From an uncultured Actinomycetes bacterium (GTDB lineage Bacteria > Actinomycetota > Thermoleophilia > Miltoncostaeales > Miltoncostaeaceae): a stretch of 5,832 nt of DNA. The translations under genes were made by a program, and so were the position numbers. A model generated the notes under the pieces. The model had not been told where the DNA came from, ran no database searches, and saw only the letters and a list, made by a program, of their open reading frames with translations. Shown here one piece after another: positions 5,654 to 5,832 of this stretch. Numbering within the stretch: the stretch's first letter is position 1; each line of letters begins with the position of its first letter. Where the stretch lies: the NCBI GenBank assembly GCA_903866425.1, contig CAIPNN010000238.1, forward strand, positions 1-5,832, read 5' to 3'.

Positions 5654-5832
5654 TTAGTTGATGGCGCGCGCGAGGCGCTTGCGGTACTCGGGCACGAGCG
5701 GGTGGGTGTCCCCCAGTTCGCGGAACTGCCCGATGAGCATCTTGCGCAGGTCGTCCTTGGTGTTGCGGTCGGTGGCGGCGGTCACCGCGTCCACGAGGCT
5801 CGCAAAGGCCTGCTGCCAATCCTGGCGTCCAA
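5654..5832 (-). CDS. Thioredoxin/TPR co-chaperone (YbbN/CnoX-like), C-terminal fragment
   Basis: Only the last 58 residues are in the window, ending at TAA 5656-5654; the thioredoxin domain and start lie beyond the right edge. The visible part is helical: DWQQAFASLVDAV, then KDDLRKMLIGQFRELGDTHP, then VPEYRKRLARAIN at the very end. This helix pair, with a leucine/phenylalanine core and the final EYRxRLA..L-type motif after a 'GD-HP' turn, matches the C-terminal tetratricopeptide region of YbbN/CnoX-type thioredoxin-like proteins. Those proteins hold oxidised or unfolded clients and hand them to chaperones. The assignment rests on a short segment recalled from the family; another TPR protein with a similar end is possible. 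The cupin gene starts 13 bp downstream. Confidence 0.72.
   Translation of the reverse strand, partial: GRQDWQQAFASLVDAVTAATDRNTKDDLRKMLIGQFRELGDTHPLVPEYRKRLARAIN

Noticed and set aside
1..5832. Search for tRNA/rRNA genes, CRISPR repeats, insertion-sequence ends, attachment sites and frameshifted genes
   Set aside because: No cloverleaf-type sequence, regular repeat-spacer pattern, transposase-like frame or interrupted gene was seen; all genes fully inside the window are intact.

Overview
The window is a gene-dense, visibly G+C-rich bacterial chromosome segment. Third codon positions are strongly G/C-biased, two genes start with GTG, spacers are short, and long antisense shadow frames appear over real genes. 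This composition, with a cysteine-anchored solute-binding lipoprotein and iron-transport proteins of the type common in actinobacteria, suggests a high-G+C actinobacterium or related Gram-positive lineage. The sequence alone does not fix the taxon. I see no RNA gene, CRISPR array, insertion sequence or prophage.

Layout. (1) Positions 1-656, minus strand: the N-terminal ~218 residues of a MacB/LolD-type ABC ATPase that runs off the left edge. (2) Positions 657-751: a 95-bp divergent spacer with promoters or operators for genes on both sides. (3) Positions 752-4631, plus strand: a complete Fe(III)-type (Fbp/Afu class) ABC importer in the order ATPase, lipoprotein binding protein, two-domain permease. 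The ATPase and the binding protein each have their own upstream region, and both regions carry a similar sequence block near their start codons. The permease follows the binding protein after 16 bp. (4) Positions 4615-4648: a strong G+C-rich hairpin spanning the convergent gene ends. (5) Positions 4647-5832, minus strand: a compact three-gene run, read right to left. It holds the C-terminus of a thioredoxin/TPR co-chaperone (YbbN/CnoX type), a small single-domain cupin, and a membrane-anchored, Met/His-rich DUF305 protein. Both gaps in this run are exactly 13 bp and each downstream gene has a clear Shine-Dalgarno sequence.

How the genes work together. The plus-strand genes make one uptake machine: a lipoprotein captures ferric iron outside the membrane, a 12-helix permease moves it, and a TOBE-type ATPase powers the cycle. 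The minus-strand run looks like a stress or metal-handling cassette: a redox co-chaperone, a metal-binding cupin and a probable copper-binding surface protein. That joint role is inference.

Nothing here is clearly an undescribed system. The points most worth a second look are the repeated block upstream of both transporter transcription units, two CX3C cysteine pairs in the C-terminal domain of the iron-transporter ATPase, the apparent non-neisserial iron-ligand set of the binding protein, and the cupin-DUF305 linkage.
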